Origin: Pantoea sp. CCBC3-3-1
Lineage (GTDB): Bacteria; Pseudomonadota; Gammaproteobacteria; Enterobacterales; Enterobacteriaceae
Reading direction: 5' to 3'
DNA length: 64,000 bases
Assembly: GCF_007981265.1 (NCBI RefSeq)
Contig: NZ_CP034363.1
Location: 496,001 to 560,000, forward strand
The notes below the pieces were generated by a model that saw nothing but the letters and a program-made list of their open reading frames with translations, did not search any database and was not told where the DNA came from. The first letter of the stretch is position 1. Each line of letters starts with the position of its first letter. The translations under genes and the position numbers were made by a program. Positions 21,037-32,805 of the stretch are shown here, in pieces.

Positions 21037-22041
21037 ATGCGTAAGCCATTAATCGTTGTATTGATTGTTGTGCTGGTGGTGCTGTACGCGTCACTGTTCG
21101 TGGTACAGGAAGGGCAGCGCGGCATCGTGATGCGCTTTGGTAAGGTTCTGCGCGACGATGAAAATAAACCGCTGGTTTATGCGCCAGGCTTACATTTCAA
21201 GGTGCCATTCCTGGAATCCGTTAAGTCACTGGATGCACGCATTCAGACCATGGACAACCAGGCCGATCGCTTTGTCACTAAAGAGAAGAAAGATCTGATC
21301 GTTGACTCCTACATCAAGTGGCGTATCAGCGACTTCAGTCGTTACTATCTGGCGACGGGCGGCGGCGACGTTTCACAGGCGGAAGTGCTGCTGAAACGTA
21401 AATTCAGTGACCGTTTACGTTCTGAAATCGGTCGTCTGGACGTTAAGGACATCGTTACCGATTCTCGCGGCCGTTTGACTACCGATGTGCGTGATGCGCT
21501 GAACACCGGTAGCGCAGGTCAGGACGATGAAATTGCCACGCCAGCAGCGGATGATGCGATTGCTTCCGCAGCGGCACGCGTTGAACGGGAAACCAGCAGC
21601 AAAGAGCCGTCGGTCAACCCTAACAGCATGGCGGCGTTGGGGATCCAGGTGGTGGATGTGCGGATTAAACAGATCAACCTGCCGACAGAAGTGTCGGACG
21701 CGATCTACAACCGTATGCGTGCAGAGCGTGAAGCCGTAGCCCGCAGCCAGCGTTCACAGGGTCAGGAAGAAGCGGAAAAACTGCGTGCGGGTGCCGATTA
21801 TGAGGTGACGCGCACTCTGGCCGAAGCGCAGCGTACTGCTTTAATGACCCGTGGTGAAGGGGATGCCGAAGCCGCTAAGCTGTTTGCCGATGCTTTCAGT
21901 CAGGATCCTGATTTCTATGCCTTTATCCGCAGCCTGCGTGCTTACGATAACAGCTTCAACAGCAGTCAGGATGTGATGGTACTGAGTCCGGATAGCGATT
22001 TCTTCCGCTTCATGCAGTCACCTTCTAAAGTCACGCGTTAA
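21037..22041 (+). CDS. hflC: FtsH regulator HflC
   Basis: Partner of HflK in the FtsH-HflKC complex. 334 residues, the same as E. coli, starting at the ATG of MRKPLIVVLIVVLVV, which is also the signal anchor. An SPFH domain (about 20-250) and a helical C-terminus follow. Longer in-frame starts inside hflK are possible but do not match the family. Ends just before a strong hairpin. Confidence 0.96.
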   Translation: MRKPLIVVLIVVLVVLYASLFVVQEGQRGIVMRFGKVLRDDENKPLVYAPGLHFKVPFLESVKSLDARIQTMDNQADRFVTKEKKDLIVDSYIKWRISDFSRYYLATGGGDVSQAEVLLKRKFSDRLRSEIGRLDVKDIVTDSRGRLTTDVRDALNTGSAGQDDEIATPAADDAIASAAARVERETSSKEPSVNPNSMAALGIQVVDVRIKQINLPTEVSDAIYNRMRAEREAVARSQRSQGQEEAEKLRAGADYEVTRTLAEAQRTALMTRGEGDAEAAKLFADAFSQDPDFYAFIRSLRAYDNSFNSSQDVMVLSPDSDFFRFMQSPSKVTR

Positions 22042-22053
22042 TCATGCTGTCTT

Positions 22054-22078
22054 AACCGGGAGCGAAAGCTCCCGGTTT
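22054..22078 (+). terminator. Terminator of the hflKC transcript
   Basis: A 10-bp perfect stem (AACCGGGAGC with GCTCCCGGTT) is capped by a GAAA tetraloop and followed by TTGACTTC. A convincing stable hairpin, although the U-tract is short. Confidence 0.7.
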
Positions 22079-22232
22079 GACTTCCCCTCCGACAGGCAAA
22101 ACCAATCCCTGTCTGGCCTGTGCACCTCCTGAGTTTTTCTTTTCCCGTTAGCGTTCGCACGACGATCCGATATGCCATCACTGGCAGGTCGTGGCATACT
22201 ACGGCTCTTTTATCAGGATCTTTCATCGCGTT

Positions 22233-22433
22233 ATGAATGCAACTATTTGGATGGCACTGGCACTGGTGCTGATTTTGGAAGGACTGGGACCGGTACTGCT
22301 GCCGCGTATCTGGCGACGTATGATCCTCTCAATGGCGCAGTTACCGGACACGCTCCTGCGTCGTTTTGGCGGCGGGCTGGTGGTTGCAGGCGTCGTTATT
22401 TACTATATGGTGAGTGCCAGAAGCGGCGGCTAA
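22233..22433 (+). CDS. yjeT: DUF2065 family inner-membrane protein YjeT
   Basis: A 66-residue protein with two predicted membrane helices (about 3-20 and 44-61) and the conserved ALVLILEGLGPVLLP and RRFGGGLVVAGVVIYY segments of E. coli YjeT. Function unknown; it usually sits between hflC and purA. The start is the ATG of MNATIWMALA, the E. coli equivalent; a 14-codon N-terminal extension is possible but not conserved. Confidence 0.9.
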   Translation: MNATIWMALALVLILEGLGPVLLPRIWRRMILSMAQLPDTLLRRFGGGLVVAGVVIYYMVSARSGG

Positions 22434-22484
22434 CGGGCAGGAAATGCGCCGTTCGACGCCCCACAGCACGTTCGGCAAAAAAGT

Positions 22485-22500
22485 ACGCAATCGTATGCTA
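22485..22500 (+). promoter_or_regulatory. Possible PurR operator upstream of purA
   Basis: ACGCAATCGTATGCTA matches 12 of 16 positions of the PurR palindrome ACGCAAACGTTTGCGT. It lies 66 bp before the purA start. E. coli purA is repressed by PurR, so the site is plausible. Confidence 0.5.
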
Positions 22501-22562
22501 AAAGAGCTGAAAGACGGTTTTTACGGTGGTAGAATCCATTTTTAAGCAATCGGTGATTTTGA

Positions 22563-23864
<1,302 letters not shown>

Positions 23865-23874
23865 GCCGTCATTC

Positions 23875-23895
23875 AGGCCGGGCACTGCCCGGCCT
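23875..23895 (+). terminator. purA terminator
   Basis: A 9-bp perfect GC-rich stem (AGGCCGGGC with GCCCGGCCT, ACT loop) starts 10 bp after the purA stop and is followed by TACTCATTCT. The U-tract is weak. Confidence 0.65.
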
Positions 23896-24056
23896 TACTC
23901 ATTCTCCCTGCGCTTTCCCATTCTGCTTCTCAATAACCCGCGCTTGCTGAAATAAAATGGCCTCGAATGCGAAGGCTGGTTTATCATCATTTATAACACT
24001 CATTTTTGAGCGGATTACTGGCGCTTTCAATACTGTCGCGCTTTTGAGGTCACTCT

Positions 24057-24497
24057 GTGCAGCTAACAAGTTTCACTGATTACGGTTTACGTGCGCTGAT
24101 TTTTATGGCCGCTTTACCCCAGGGTAAGATGACCAACATTACTGAAGTGACGGAAACTTACGGCGTATCGCGTAACCATATGGTCAAAATCATTAATCAG
24201 CTCAGTCGGGCAGGTTACGTCTCCGCAGTACGCGGCAAAAACGGTGGTATCCGGCTGGGAAAACCTGCTTCGGAGATCGTGATCGGGCAGGTGGTCCGCG
24301 ATATGGAACCGCTACAGCTGGTGAACTGCCACAGTGATTTTTGCCACATCACGCCAGCTTGTCGCCTGAAACAGGCGCTGCATGATGCCGTACAGAGTTT
24401 CCTTGCCGTGCTGGATAGCTATACGCTGGCTGACCTGGTTGAAGACAACCATCCGCTCTACCAATTGTTGCAGATTAAACAAACAATCCGCAACTGA
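24057..24497 (+). CDS. nsrR: Nitric-oxide-sensing transcriptional repressor NsrR
   Basis: Rrf2-family repressor of NO-detoxification genes; its iron-sulfur cluster is destroyed by NO. The start is GTG as in E. coli. A winged helix-turn-helix (about 1-75, including [20 protein letters not shown]) is followed by the cluster ligands Cys91, Cys96 and Cys102 ([12 protein letters not shown]), all present. 146 residues. First gene of nsrR-rnr-rlmB, with rnr 19 bp downstream. Confidence 0.97.
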   Translation: MQLTSFTDYGLRALIFMAALPQGKMTNITEVTETYGVSRNHMVKIINQLSRAGYVSAVRGKNGGIRLGKPASEIVIGQVVRDMEPLQLVNCHSDFCHITPACRLKQALHDAVQSFLAVLDSYTLADLVEDNHPLYQLLQIKQTIRN

Positions 24498-24516
24498 TGA
24501 CAACGGAGGAACCGCA

Positions 24517-26967
24517 ATGTCAAAAGATCCTTTTAAGGAACGGGAAGCTGAAAAATATGAGAACCCCATTCCCAGTCGCGAATTTATCCTCGCGCACTTA
24601 GATAAACGCGAAAAACCGGCCAGCCGCGAAGAGCTGGCGACAGAACTTTCAATTTCTGGCGAAGAGCAGACTGAAGCGCTGCGCCGCCGCCTGCGCGCCA
24701 TGGAACGTGACGGTCAGCTGGTCTTTACGCGTCGTCAGTGCTATGCGCTGCCTGAACGTCTGGACCTGCTGCGAGGCAAAGTTATTGGCCACCGTGATGG
24801 CTTCGGCTTTTTACGCATCGAAGGCAGCAAAGACGATCTCTACCTCTCTGCCGAGCAGATGAAAATGTGCATGCACGGCGATGTGATTCTGGCGCAGGCA
24901 ATGGGCGCGGATCGCAAAGGTCGTCGCGAAGCCCGCGTAGTTCGCGTGCTTGAGCCGCGTAACAATCAAATCGTTGGCCGCTACTTCACCGAAGCGGGCG
25001 TGGGCTTTGTGGTGCCGGACGACAGCCGTCTGAGCTTCGACATTCTGATCCCGCCGGAAGAGCTGATGAATGCCCGAATGGGCTTTGTGGTGGTCGTCGA
25101 GCTGATGCAGCGTCCTACGCGCCGCAGCAAAGCCGTTGGTAAAGTCGTGGAAGTGCTGGGCGACAACATGGGCACCGGCATGGCCGTTGAAATGGCGCTG
25201 CGCACCCATGATATCCCACACGTCTGGCCGCCAGAGTTGGAGCGTCAGATTGCGAAGCTGAAAGAAGAAGTGCCGGAAGAGGCGAAGCTGGGCCGTGTGG
25301 ACCTGCGCGATCTGCCGCTGGTGACCATTGATGGCGAAGACGCCCGCGACTTCGATGACGCGGTATTCTGTGAAAGAAAACGTGGCGGCGGCTGGCGCCT
25401 GTGGGTAGCGATTGCCGACGTTAGTTATTACGTTCGTCCGGGCACCCCGCTGGATGACGAAGCGGTTAACCGCGGTACGTCAGTCTACTTCCCGTCGCAG
25501 GTTATTCCAATGCTGCCGGAAGTGCTGTCGAACGGTTTGTGTTCGCTGAATCCACAGGTCGATCGCCTGTGTATGGTTTGCGAAATGACCATCTCCGCGA
25601 CCGGTAAACTGACCGGTTACAAGCACTACGAAGCGGTCATGAATTCCTGGGCACGCCTGACTTACAATAAAGTCTGGAGCATTCTGCAAGGCGATCAGGA
25701 TCTGCGCGAGCAGTATCAGCCGCTGGTTAAAGATCTGGAAGAGCTGCACCGCATGTATCTGGTGCTGGAGAAGTCTCGTGAACAGCGCGGCGGCATCTCT
25801 TTTGAGACCGATGAAGCGAAATTTGTCTTCAACGCCGATCGCCGTATCGAACGCGTGGAGCAGGTATCCCGCAACGATGCGCACAAACTGATTGAAGAGT
25901 GCATGATCCTGGCCAACATCGCTTCCGCACGCTTTGTTGAGAAGAACAACGAACCGGCGCTGTTCCGCGATCACGATCGCCCCAGCGAAGAAAATATCAA
26001 AAGCTTCCGCTCCGTACTGAACGAGCTGGGGCTGACGCTTGGCGGCGGTAATAAGCCGCATCCACTGGATTATGCCGAGCTGCTAACGCAGATTTCTGCT
26101 CGCCCGGATGCGGAAATGCTGCAAACCATGCTGTTACGGTCAATGAAGCAGGCCGTTTACGATCCGGAAAACCGTGGCCACTTTGGCCTGGCGCTGGCTT
26201 CCTATGCACACTTCACGTCGCCGATTCGTCGCTATCCCGATCTGCTGCTGCATCGCGCAATCAAGTATCTGCTGGCGAAAGAGAACGGCACGCTGGAAGG
26301 CAACACCACGCCAACCGGTGGTTTCCATTACGATTTACAGCAGATGCTGCAATTTGGTCAGCACTGTTCGATGACCGAGCGCCGTGCCGATGAGGCCACG
26401 CGTGACGTTGCCGACTGGCTGAAGTGCGACTTTATGCAGGATCAGGTTGGTGAAACCTTTACCGGCGTAATCTCCAGCGTCACCGGCTTTGGCTTCTTCG
26501 TTCGTCTGACCGATCTGTTTATCGACGGGCTGGTGCATGTTTCCACGCTGGACAACGATTACTACCGCTTCGATCAAATTGGTCAGCGCCTGATTGGCGA
26601 GTCCAGCGGTAAGACTTATCGTCTGGGCGATACGGTTGAAGTGCGGGTTGATGCGGTCCATATGGACGAACGCAAAATCGATTTTGCCCTGATCTCCAGC
26701 GCCCGTAAACCGCGTGGCGAAGGCAAAACCGAACGCGATCGCGCTAAAAAAGCGGCACCTCAGCACAGCGGAAAACGCCGTCGCGAGCAGAGCAAAAGGT
26801 CGAACTTTGAACCAGATAGCGCGTTCCGTAACTGCAAGGGCGCGGCTGAAAGCGCCAGTACCGGCGCGAAAAAAGAAAAAAAACCGAGAAAACCTTCGGA
26901 TAAAACCCGTAAAATCGCCGCCGCTACCCGTTCAAAGCGCGCGGCGAAGAAAGACACTACTGCGTAA
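24517..26967 (+). CDS. rnr: Ribonuclease R
   Basis: Processive 3'-5' exoribonuclease able to unwind structured RNA; it acts in mRNA decay, rRNA quality control and tmRNA-linked decay. 816 residues from the ATG of [10 protein letters not shown], which has GGAGGAA 7 nt upstream. Order: helix-turn-helix, two cold-shock domains, RNB catalytic domain with [14 protein letters not shown] (about 275-290), S1 domain (about 640-730), then a Lys/Arg-rich tail with the conserved [10 protein letters not shown] and [14 protein letters not shown] motifs. An upstream in-frame ATG inside nsrR is not the real start. Confidence 0.97.
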   Translation: MSKDPFKEREAEKYENPIPSREFILAHLDKREKPASREELATELSISGEEQTEALRRRLRAMERDGQLVFTRRQCYALPERLDLLRGKVIGHRDGFGFLRIEGSKDDLYLSAEQMKMCMHGDVILAQAMGADRKGRREARVVRVLEPRNNQIVGRYFTEAGVGFVVPDDSRLSFDILIPPEELMNARMGFVVVVELMQRPTRRSKAVGKVVEVLGDNMGTGMAVEMALRTHDIPHVWPPELERQIAKLKEEVPEEAKLGRVDLRDLPLVTIDGEDARDFDDAVFCERKRGGGWRLWVAIADVSYYVRPGTPLDDEAVNRGTSVYFPSQVIPMLPEVLSNGLCSLNPQVDRLCMVCEMTISATGKLTGYKHYEAVMNSWARLTYNKVWSILQGDQDLREQYQPLVKDLEELHRMYLVLEKSREQRGGISFETDEAKFVFNADRRIERVEQVSRNDAHKLIEECMILANIASARFVEKNNEPALFRDHDRPSEENIKSFRSVLNELGLTLGGGNKPHPLDYAELLTQISARPDAEMLQTMLLRSMKQAVYDPENRGHFGLALASYAHFTSPIRRYPDLLLHRAIKYLLAKENGTLEGNTTPTGGFHYDLQQMLQFGQHCSMTERRADEATRDVADWLKCDFMQDQVGETFTGVISSVTGFGFFVRLTDLFIDGLVHVSTLDNDYYRFDQIGQRLIGESSGKTYRLGDTVEVRVDAVHMDERKIDFALISSARKPRGEGKTERDRAKKAAPQHSGKRRREQSKRSNFEPDSAFRNCKGAAESASTGAKKEKKPRKPSDKTRKIAAATRSKRAAKKDTTA

Positions 26968-26972
26968 CGCCG

Positions 26973-27006
26973 CGTCCTGCGATGTGGGTTAAACCACGCC
27001 AGGACG
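26973..27006. repeat. Nested hairpin in the rnr-rlmB gap
   Basis: CGTCCTG (26973-26979) pairs with CAGGACG (27000-27006) and encloses GTGG/CCAC. Lies within the presumed operon, so it may be an mRNA-processing or stability element rather than a terminator. Confidence 0.45.
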
Positions 27007-27075
27007 ATTTGCGGAAACTGCGCGAGGGAACTGATGTTCCTCGCGCATAAAAATTTTCTACTGAGTAACTGATTA

Positions 27076-27810
27076 ATGAGTGAAATTGTTTTTGGACTCC
27101 ACGCCGTGCAGGCGCTGCTCGACAGCGACCCTCAGCGCTTTCAGGAAGTGTTTATCCTTAAAGGCCGCGACGACCGTCGCCTGCAGCCTGTGGTCAAAGC
27201 GCTTGAAGCTCAGGGGATTGTCGTCCAGGTTGCGAATCGCCAGTGGCTCGACAGCCAGGTTGAAGGCGGTGTCCATCAGGGAATTGTGGCGCGCGTAAAG
27301 CCGGGCCGTCAGTATCAGGAAAACGATCTGCCGGATCTGCTCGCCAGCCTGGATTCGCCTTTCCTGCTGATTCTGGACGGTGTTACCGATCCCCACAACC
27401 TTGGTGCCTGCCTGCGTAGTGCAGATGCAGCAGGCGTGCACGCGGTTATCGTGCCAAAAGACCGCTCCGCCCAGCTGAACGCGACCGCGAAGAAAGTTGC
27501 CAGCGGAGCAGCAGAAAACGTGCCGTTGATCCGCGTAACTAACCTTGCCCGCACCATGCGTGTGCTTCAGGAAGCAAACGTCTGGATCGTTGGCACGGCT
27601 GGTGAAGCCGATCACAACGTCTATCAGAGCAAAATGACCGGCCCGATGGCGCTGGTGATGGGCGCGGAAGGCGAAGGTATGCGCCGTCTTACCCGTGAAC
27701 ACTGCGATGAACTGATCAGCATTCCGATGGCGGGCAGCGTTTCCTCGCTAAACGTATCGGTTGCAACAGGCGTCTGCCTGTTTGAAGCGGTTCGTCAACG
27801 CAGTAAATAA
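27076..27810 (+). CDS. rlmB: 23S rRNA (guanosine-2'-O-)-methyltransferase RlmB
   Basis: SpoU/TrmH-family knotted methyltransferase that modifies G2251 in the peptidyl-transferase loop. 244 residues (E. coli 243). An N-terminal substrate-binding domain (about 1-75) is followed by the SPOUT domain with motif 1 ([20 protein letters not shown]), motif 2 (VMGAEGEGM) and motif 3 ([15 protein letters not shown]). Last gene of nsrR-rnr-rlmB. Confidence 0.97.
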   Translation: MSEIVFGLHAVQALLDSDPQRFQEVFILKGRDDRRLQPVVKALEAQGIVVQVANRQWLDSQVEGGVHQGIVARVKPGRQYQENDLPDLLASLDSPFLLILDGVTDPHNLGACLRSADAAGVHAVIVPKDRSAQLNATAKKVASGAAENVPLIRVTNLARTMRVLQEANVWIVGTAGEADHNVYQSKMTGPMALVMGAEGEGMRRLTREHCDELISIPMAGSVSSLNVSVATGVCLFEAVRQRSK

Positions 27811-27814
27811 ATCG

Positions 27815-27839
27815 TTCGGGGCGTGACCTGCGCCCCGAA
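27815..27839 (+). terminator. rlmB terminator
   Basis: 9-bp perfect stem TTCGGGGCG/CGCCCCGAA with a 7-nt loop directly after the rlmB stop. Followed by ATTCCGCTCTTTCCC, a weak U-tract. Confidence 0.65.
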
Positions 27840-27911
27840 ATTCCGCTCTTTCCCTCGCCTGTTCCGCTCTCTTTTGCATACTGATAGTGTCACCGCCAAC
27901 AGGATGCCAAA

Positions 27912-29540
27912 ATGGACGGGAAAACCCATACCGTTTTTAATCAGCCACGCCCCCTGACCAACAGCAATCTCTTCCTTTCTGACACGCCGTTGCGTGAAGC
28001 GGTTATGCGCGAAGGTGCCGGTTGGGACAGCGAGCTGTTAGCCTCTGTCGGCCAGCAGCTCGGGAATGCGGAGTCGCTTGAGCTGGGACGGCTGGCTAAC
28101 AGCTTTCCGCCCGAGCTGCTGCGTTACGATGCGTGCGGCGAGCGGCTGGACGAGCTTCGCTTTCATCCTGCCTGGCATCTGCTGATGCAGGGGCTTTGCA
28201 GCAACCGCGTCCATAATCTGCCCTGGCAGGAAAACGCGCCAGCTGGCGCATTTGTTGCCCGTACGGCCCGATTCCTCCTGCATGCGCAGGTCGAGGCCGG
28301 CACGCTCTGCCCGGTAACGATGACCTTTGGCGCCATCCCGCTGCTGCAACACTATTTGCCTGCTGCTTTTCGCGACTGGCTGCCGCCGCTGCTTTCCGAT
28401 CGCTACGACCCTCATTTGAAAAATGGCGCACAAAAGCGAGGCTTGCTGATTGGCATGGGCATGACAGAAAAGCAGGGCGGTACCGATGTGTTGAGCAATA
28501 CCACGCATGCTGAACCGGTTGCATCGCGCGGGAATGGAGAAAGATATCGCCTCACTGGCCATAAATGGTTTTTCTCCGTACCGCAAAGCGATGCTCACCT
28601 GGTGCTTGCCCAGACAAAAGGCGGTCTCTCCTGCTTCTTTGTGCCGCGTCTGCTGCCGGAAGGGGACAGAAACACCGTTCGGCTTGAACGCCTGAAAGAG
28701 AAGTTGGGCAACCGTTCCAATGCCAGCAGCGAGGCGGAGTTTTTTGCCGCGACGGGCTGGCTGATTGGTGAAGAAGGTGAGGGCGTCAGGCAAATCCTGA
28801 AGATGGGCGGCTCCACGCGTTTCGACTGTGCGCTGGGCAGCCATGCGATGATGCGTCGGGCGTTCTCCATCGCCCTCTATCACGCCCATCAGCGCCAGGT
28901 GCTGGGTCTAAATCTTATCGATCAGCCCTTGATGCGGCAGGTGCTTTGCTCACAGGCATTAGTGCTGGAAGGGCAAACGGCGATGCTGATGCGGCTCGCG
29001 CGGGCGTGGTCGATGGGCAATGACAACCAAGGCAGGCTGTTCAGCCGTTTGTTTACCCCAGCGGCTAAATATGTCATCTGCAAACGGGGAATAGGCTTTG
29101 TCGCGGAAGCGATGGAAGTGCTGGGCGGCATCGGCTATTGCGAAGAGAGCGAGCTGCCAAGGTTGTACCGTGAGATGCCGGTGAACAGTATTTGGGAAGG
29201 ATCGGGCAACGTGATGTGCCTGGACGTGCTACGCGTGATGACGAAGCAGCCCGGCATAAATGAATTACTGACGGCAGAATTTGAAGCGGTAAAAGGGCAG
29301 AATCGGCACTTTGATCGCGGCTGGCGGCAGTTGCAGCTGATGCTGCGCCATCCTCATGAAAGTCAGGCCCGCTGGCTGACGGAACAGCTGTTCACCCTCG
29401 CCTGCGGCGTTCAGGTGATGACGAACCTGGAACCGGGCATTGCCGACGCATGGTGCCGGCAGATGCTGGATCCACGTGGCTGCCGCACCCTGCCGGAAAA
29501 AGTTTGTGAGCGGCTACTGCTGCGTGCTGGTGGACGTTGA
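27912..29540 (+). CDS. aidB: Acyl-CoA dehydrogenase-like alkylation-response protein AidB
   Basis: FAD protein of the acyl-CoA dehydrogenase fold, induced in the adaptive (Ada) response and reported to bind DNA and shield it from alkylation. 542 residues against 541 in E. coli, with conserved MGMTEKQGGTDV, GHKWFFSVPQSDAHLV, TRFDCALGSHAMMRRAF and MEVLGGIGYCEESELPRLYR. The 3' end overlaps the convergent bsmA by 27 bp. No clear Ada box was identified by eye. Confidence 0.96.
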   Translation: MDGKTHTVFNQPRPLTNSNLFLSDTPLREAVMREGAGWDSELLASVGQQLGNAESLELGRLANSFPPELLRYDACGERLDELRFHPAWHLLMQGLCSNRVHNLPWQENAPAGAFVARTARFLLHAQVEAGTLCPVTMTFGAIPLLQHYLPAAFRDWLPPLLSDRYDPHLKNGAQKRGLLIGMGMTEKQGGTDVLSNTTHAEPVASRGNGERYRLTGHKWFFSVPQSDAHLVLAQTKGGLSCFFVPRLLPEGDRNTVRLERLKEKLGNRSNASSEAEFFAATGWLIGEEGEGVRQILKMGGSTRFDCALGSHAMMRRAFSIALYHAHQRQVLGLNLIDQPLMRQVLCSQALVLEGQTAMLMRLARAWSMGNDNQGRLFSRLFTPAAKYVICKRGIGFVAEAMEVLGGIGYCEESELPRLYREMPVNSIWEGSGNVMCLDVLRVMTKQPGINELLTAEFEAVKGQNRHFDRGWRQLQLMLRHPHESQARWLTEQLFTLACGVQVMTNLEPGIADAWCRQMLDPRGCRTLPEKVCERLLLRAGGR

Positions 29541-29840
29541 AGGGCCATAGAGCAGCGCCTTCGCATACCAGATACCCGGCATCACCGTTTCACTGACCAG
29601 CTGGATAACATACCATTTTGCTCCCGCTTCGTTAGCTTTAGCGGCAATCGCCCGCTCTGCGTCGTCCGGCGATCCGCGTTCCGTTACGCTCACGGTGCCA
29701 ATACGGGTCAGCGTCATGCTTTGGGCGCGAGTGATCTCCTGGGCCGTCGCACCAGCAGGTGGCGGAGGTTCAGGCGTGGTTTTAAACTGAGCACAGCTGG
29801 CAAGCAGCAGGGCGATCAAAACAGGCAGTAACCGGCGCAT
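29514..29840 (-). CDS. bsmA: Biofilm peroxide-resistance lipoprotein BsmA (YjfO), DUF1471
   Basis: Small outer-membrane-type lipoprotein of the YhcN/BhsA (DUF1471) family, linked in E. coli to biofilm peroxide and acid resistance. 108 residues with a lipobox LLLASC (Cys16), a Pro-rich linker and the DUF1471 core (IGTVSVTERGSPDDAERAI, AKANEAGAKWYVIQ). Its stop lies inside the last codons of aidB on the other strand. Confidence 0.93.
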   Translation of the reverse strand: MRRLLPVLIALLLASCAQFKTTPEPPPPAGATAQEITRAQSMTLTRIGTVSVTERGSPDDAERAIAAKANEAGAKWYVIQLVSETVMPGIWYAKALLYGPSTSTSTQQ

Positions 29841-29891
29841 AGCCGCTCCTCAACAGTGGGGATAGCCTACAGTGTAAGCTATCCCGCCACT

Positions 29892-31826
29892 TTAAGCTTT
29901 TACGCGGAATATCTGCACCAGTTCGGTCAGATGATGGCCTTTACGGCTCAGCTCCTGCGCCGTCAGTTCGGACGTGGCGACCAGTTCCGTGCTCTGGTGA
30001 GTCGCCTGCCCGATATGGTTCATTGCCAGATTCACCTGACCAATACCGGCCGCCTGTTCTTTCGACGCCACATTGATCTCACTCATCAGCACTTTCACCT
30101 GTTCCATCCGGCCAACAATATCTTCCATCGACTGGCGGGTCTGCTCAGAAAGGTTATGGCCCTGTACCACTTTACTGAGCGAGTTCTCAATCAGGCCATC
30201 AATCTCTTTTGCCGCCACGGCGCTGCGCTGCGCCAGGGCACGAACTTCGGCCGCTACGACCGCGAAGCCTTTTCCGTGCTCGCCGGCGCGCGCCGCTTCC
30301 ACCGCGGCGTTCAGCGCCAGGATATTGGTCTGGAAAGCGATTGACTCAATCACATGAGTAATGTCAGCAATGCTCTGTGACGCGCTTTTAATATCGGTCA
30401 TGGTGACAACCGAACGCGAAACCGTTTCGCCGCCTTTCCCCACCGCCTGCGCGGCTTCGCCAACCAGCGTCAGCGCCTGAGAGACGTTAGCGGCGTTCTG
30501 TTCCACGGTAGCGCTCAGCTGTTCCATGCTGGCGGAAGTCTCTTCCACACTGGCGGCCTGACGCGTGATCTGCTCACTGATATTCTCGCTGCTCAGGGCG
30601 ATAGCATCGGTGCCGTCGCTGATATCCTGTGCGGACTCACGCACCTGAGAAACGATGCGGTTCAATCCATCGCCAATGCCGTTGATCGCCACAATCAGCT
30701 GTCCGACTTCGTCATGACGTTGGGTCTCCAGCGTAGCCTGCAAATTCCCTGCCGAGTAGTGCTGCGCCAGCTCGATAACTTGCTGTAACGGCTTACTCAA
30801 CCAGCTACGGGTGACAAAAACAAAGCCCAGCGCAAACAGCACAACCAATGCGGAGCCAATCAGCAGGAACAGATCGCGCGTCTGTTCGATCGGCGCCAGC
30901 AGGCTGGCTTTGTTTACTTCGCCGAGGATCACCCAATGCCATTCCGGCAGATGATGCCAGGTCATAATCTGCGTTTCGCCCTGATTATCTTTAACTTCCA
31001 GGGTGCCGCGCGGCTGCGTTAACAGCTGTTGTTCCAGCGCTTCCGGCCAGGCGGGAAGTTTACCTTCGCGCTCAGGATGGAAAACATACTGCCCACGGGT
31101 GCTGCCTTCAGCGTCGCTCAGAACAGAGAAGTGTCCGCTGTCGCCCAGCTTTTTGGCGAGGACTTTTTCACGGATCAATGCGTACTGTTTTGTGATATCG
31201 ACACCAACAAACAGGATTGCCACCACCTGACCGCTGCTGTCTTTCACTGGCTGATATTGGGTGATATAGCGTTTGCCAAACAGCATGCTGACACCCTGGA
31301 AGATTTTACCTTCCTGCGCCAGTTTCCAGGCGGGGCTTTGCCGATCCAGGCGGGTACCGATTGCGCGTTGCCCATCCTGTTTTCTTAATGATGTTGAGAC
31401 GCGCAGGAAGTCGTCCCCCATGCGCACAAAAATGGTGGAGATCGCACCGGTTCTTTGCTGGAAATCATCTACCAGCGTTTCGTCCATGTTCAGCGTTTTC
31501 GAGCCGTTACGCAAAACAGGCGCCTGCTCTGCACCCACGGCGATTTTTTGTGTATTGTCTAACGAAAACGCCTGAGGCAAAAAGCTCTGGAACAGCGCGG
31601 TATAGTTCCCCACTTCTTCGCTTAACGTACTGTTAAACATCGCGGCCATATCACCGATGCCATCGACCTGGTTTTCCATATTTTCCAGCGTCAATGCTTG
31701 TAGCTGTTTTGAGGCATTATGCGTCAAAGCCAGCGTCAGGATTAAAAACAGAGCGGCCACGCTCAGCGATGTAATGACCGACAGTTTGACGCCGAGGCTC
31801 CAACGGCGAAATGACAGGTGTTTCAT
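29892..31826 (-). CDS. Methyl-accepting chemotaxis protein with Cache-type sensor domain
   Basis: A 644-residue chemoreceptor starting at [19 protein letters not shown] lies 7-10 nt upstream. Order: membrane helix 1 (about 12-35), a large periplasmic domain (about 36-310) resembling the Cache_3/Cache_2 fusion, membrane helix 2 (about 315-335), HAMP, and the cytoplasmic signalling hairpin with the conserved tip [25 protein letters not shown]. The C-terminus (QIFRVKA) has no NWETF-like pentapeptide for CheR/CheB. The ligand is unknown; Cache_3/Cache_2 receptors often bind carboxylates. No E. coli counterpart at this position. Confidence 0.9.
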   Translation of the reverse strand: MKHLSFRRWSLGVKLSVITSLSVAALFLILTLALTHNASKQLQALTLENMENQVDGIGDMAAMFNSTLSEEVGNYTALFQSFLPQAFSLDNTQKIAVGAEQAPVLRNGSKTLNMDETLVDDFQQRTGAISTIFVRMGDDFLRVSTSLRKQDGQRAIGTRLDRQSPAWKLAQEGKIFQGVSMLFGKRYITQYQPVKDSSGQVVAILFVGVDITKQYALIREKVLAKKLGDSGHFSVLSDAEGSTRGQYVFHPEREGKLPAWPEALEQQLLTQPRGTLEVKDNQGETQIMTWHHLPEWHWVILGEVNKASLLAPIEQTRDLFLLIGSALVVLFALGFVFVTRSWLSKPLQQVIELAQHYSAGNLQATLETQRHDEVGQLIVAINGIGDGLNRIVSQVRESAQDISDGTDAIALSSENISEQITRQAASVEETSASMEQLSATVEQNAANVSQALTLVGEAAQAVGKGGETVSRSVVTMTDIKSASQSIADITHVIESIAFQTNILALNAAVEAARAGEHGKGFAVVAAEVRALAQRSAVAAKEIDGLIENSLSKVVQGHNLSEQTRQSMEDIVGRMEQVKVLMSEINVASKEQAAGIGQVNLAMNHIGQATHQSTELVATSELTAQELSRKGHHLTELVQIFRVKA

Positions 31827-32001
31827 AAATAGCCTTGTAGTTATTAGAGGGGGTAAAACGGTTAACGGCATTGCTGAGAAAATATTTAGCGGATAATTTT
31901 GTGAGCAGGCTTGCAAAACAAAGCCTAAAATCAAATTATGGTTTTTTGTTCTATCTATCTGAATTTAATGCCAGATTTAACTGTGACATAAGGAAGATGC
32001 G

Positions 32002-32751
32002 ATGATTGAAATCAGTACAGAATTTTTTGCCAATATTGAATGCCTTCACGCCGCTCCCGCAGGAAAACGGCATGAACCTTTACCAACGCTACTTTTTTTC
32101 CACGGTTTTACCTCTTCAAAAGAGGTTTACAGCTATTTCGGTGTTGCACTGGCTCAGGCGGGTTTCCGGGTCATCCTGCCCGATGCCGACCGACATGGTT
32201 CGCGTTACGATGGTGACACCGACGCTCGCCTCACGCATTTCTGGGAGATTCTTAAAAGCAATATTGATGAAGTTCCTCTCCTGGAACAGGCGCTGCGCGA
32301 AAAACAGCTGATTGACGGCGCGCGCTTTGCGGTGGCAGGTGCATCAATGGGCGGTATGACGGCGCTGGGCGCAATGGCGCGCTATCCGCATCTTGCCAGC
32401 GTCGCCTGTATGATGGGCTCTGGCTATTTTATGTCGCTGTCGCATACGCTTTTCCCGCCGCTGGTGGCTAAAACGCCGGAGCAGCAGCAGATCTTTGCCG
32501 GGAGAATGGCTCCGCTGGCGGAATATGACGTCAGTGAACAGTTGGAAAAGCTGGCGGACAGACCGCTGCTGGTCTGGCACGGGGAAGCGGATGACGTCGT
32601 GCCGGCAGCAGAAAGCTTTCGGCTGGAGAAGGCGATGAGAGAAGCGAAACTCGATGCCAGACTGACGTTTTTAACGGAGAAAGGCATCGGGCATCGCATC
32701 ACGCCGCCAGCGCTTAACGCTGTGGCAGCTTTCTTTAAACATCACTTATAG
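32002..32751 (+). CDS. yjfP: Esterase YjfP (alpha/beta hydrolase)
   Basis: 249 residues, the same length as E. coli YjfP, a carboxylesterase active on short acyl esters in vitro. The nucleophile elbow GASMGG places Ser115; a catalytic Asp is in WHGEADDVVP and His in GIGHRITP near the end. FHGFTSSKEVYSYF provides the oxyanion-hole region. Single gene, divergent from the chemoreceptor; AAGGAAG precedes the start. Confidence 0.93.
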   Translation: MIEISTEFFANIECLHAAPAGKRHEPLPTLLFFHGFTSSKEVYSYFGVALAQAGFRVILPDADRHGSRYDGDTDARLTHFWEILKSNIDEVPLLEQALREKQLIDGARFAVAGASMGGMTALGAMARYPHLASVACMMGSGYFMSLSHTLFPPLVAKTPEQQQIFAGRMAPLAEYDVSEQLEKLADRPLLVWHGEADDVVPAAESFRLEKAMREAKLDARLTFLTEKGIGHRITPPALNAVAAFFKHHL

Positions 32752-32805
32752 CGCGGGAGCCTGAGGCGCTTAGCCCCTTGCTTGCCGCATAGGTGTACGA
32801 AGTCC

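Noticed and set aside
24382..24516. N-terminal extension of RNase R reaching back into nsrR
   Set aside because: The ATG at 24517 has GGAGGAA upstream and starts the conserved MSKDPF sequence.
28038..28889. 283-codon open frame on the minus strand
   Set aside because: Antisense to aidB, which is conserved end to end.
31935..32001. Sigma-28 promoter for the Cache-type chemoreceptor
   Set aside because: No minus-strand match to TAAA-N15-GCCGATAA; a GCGGATAA upstream is in the wrong orientation.
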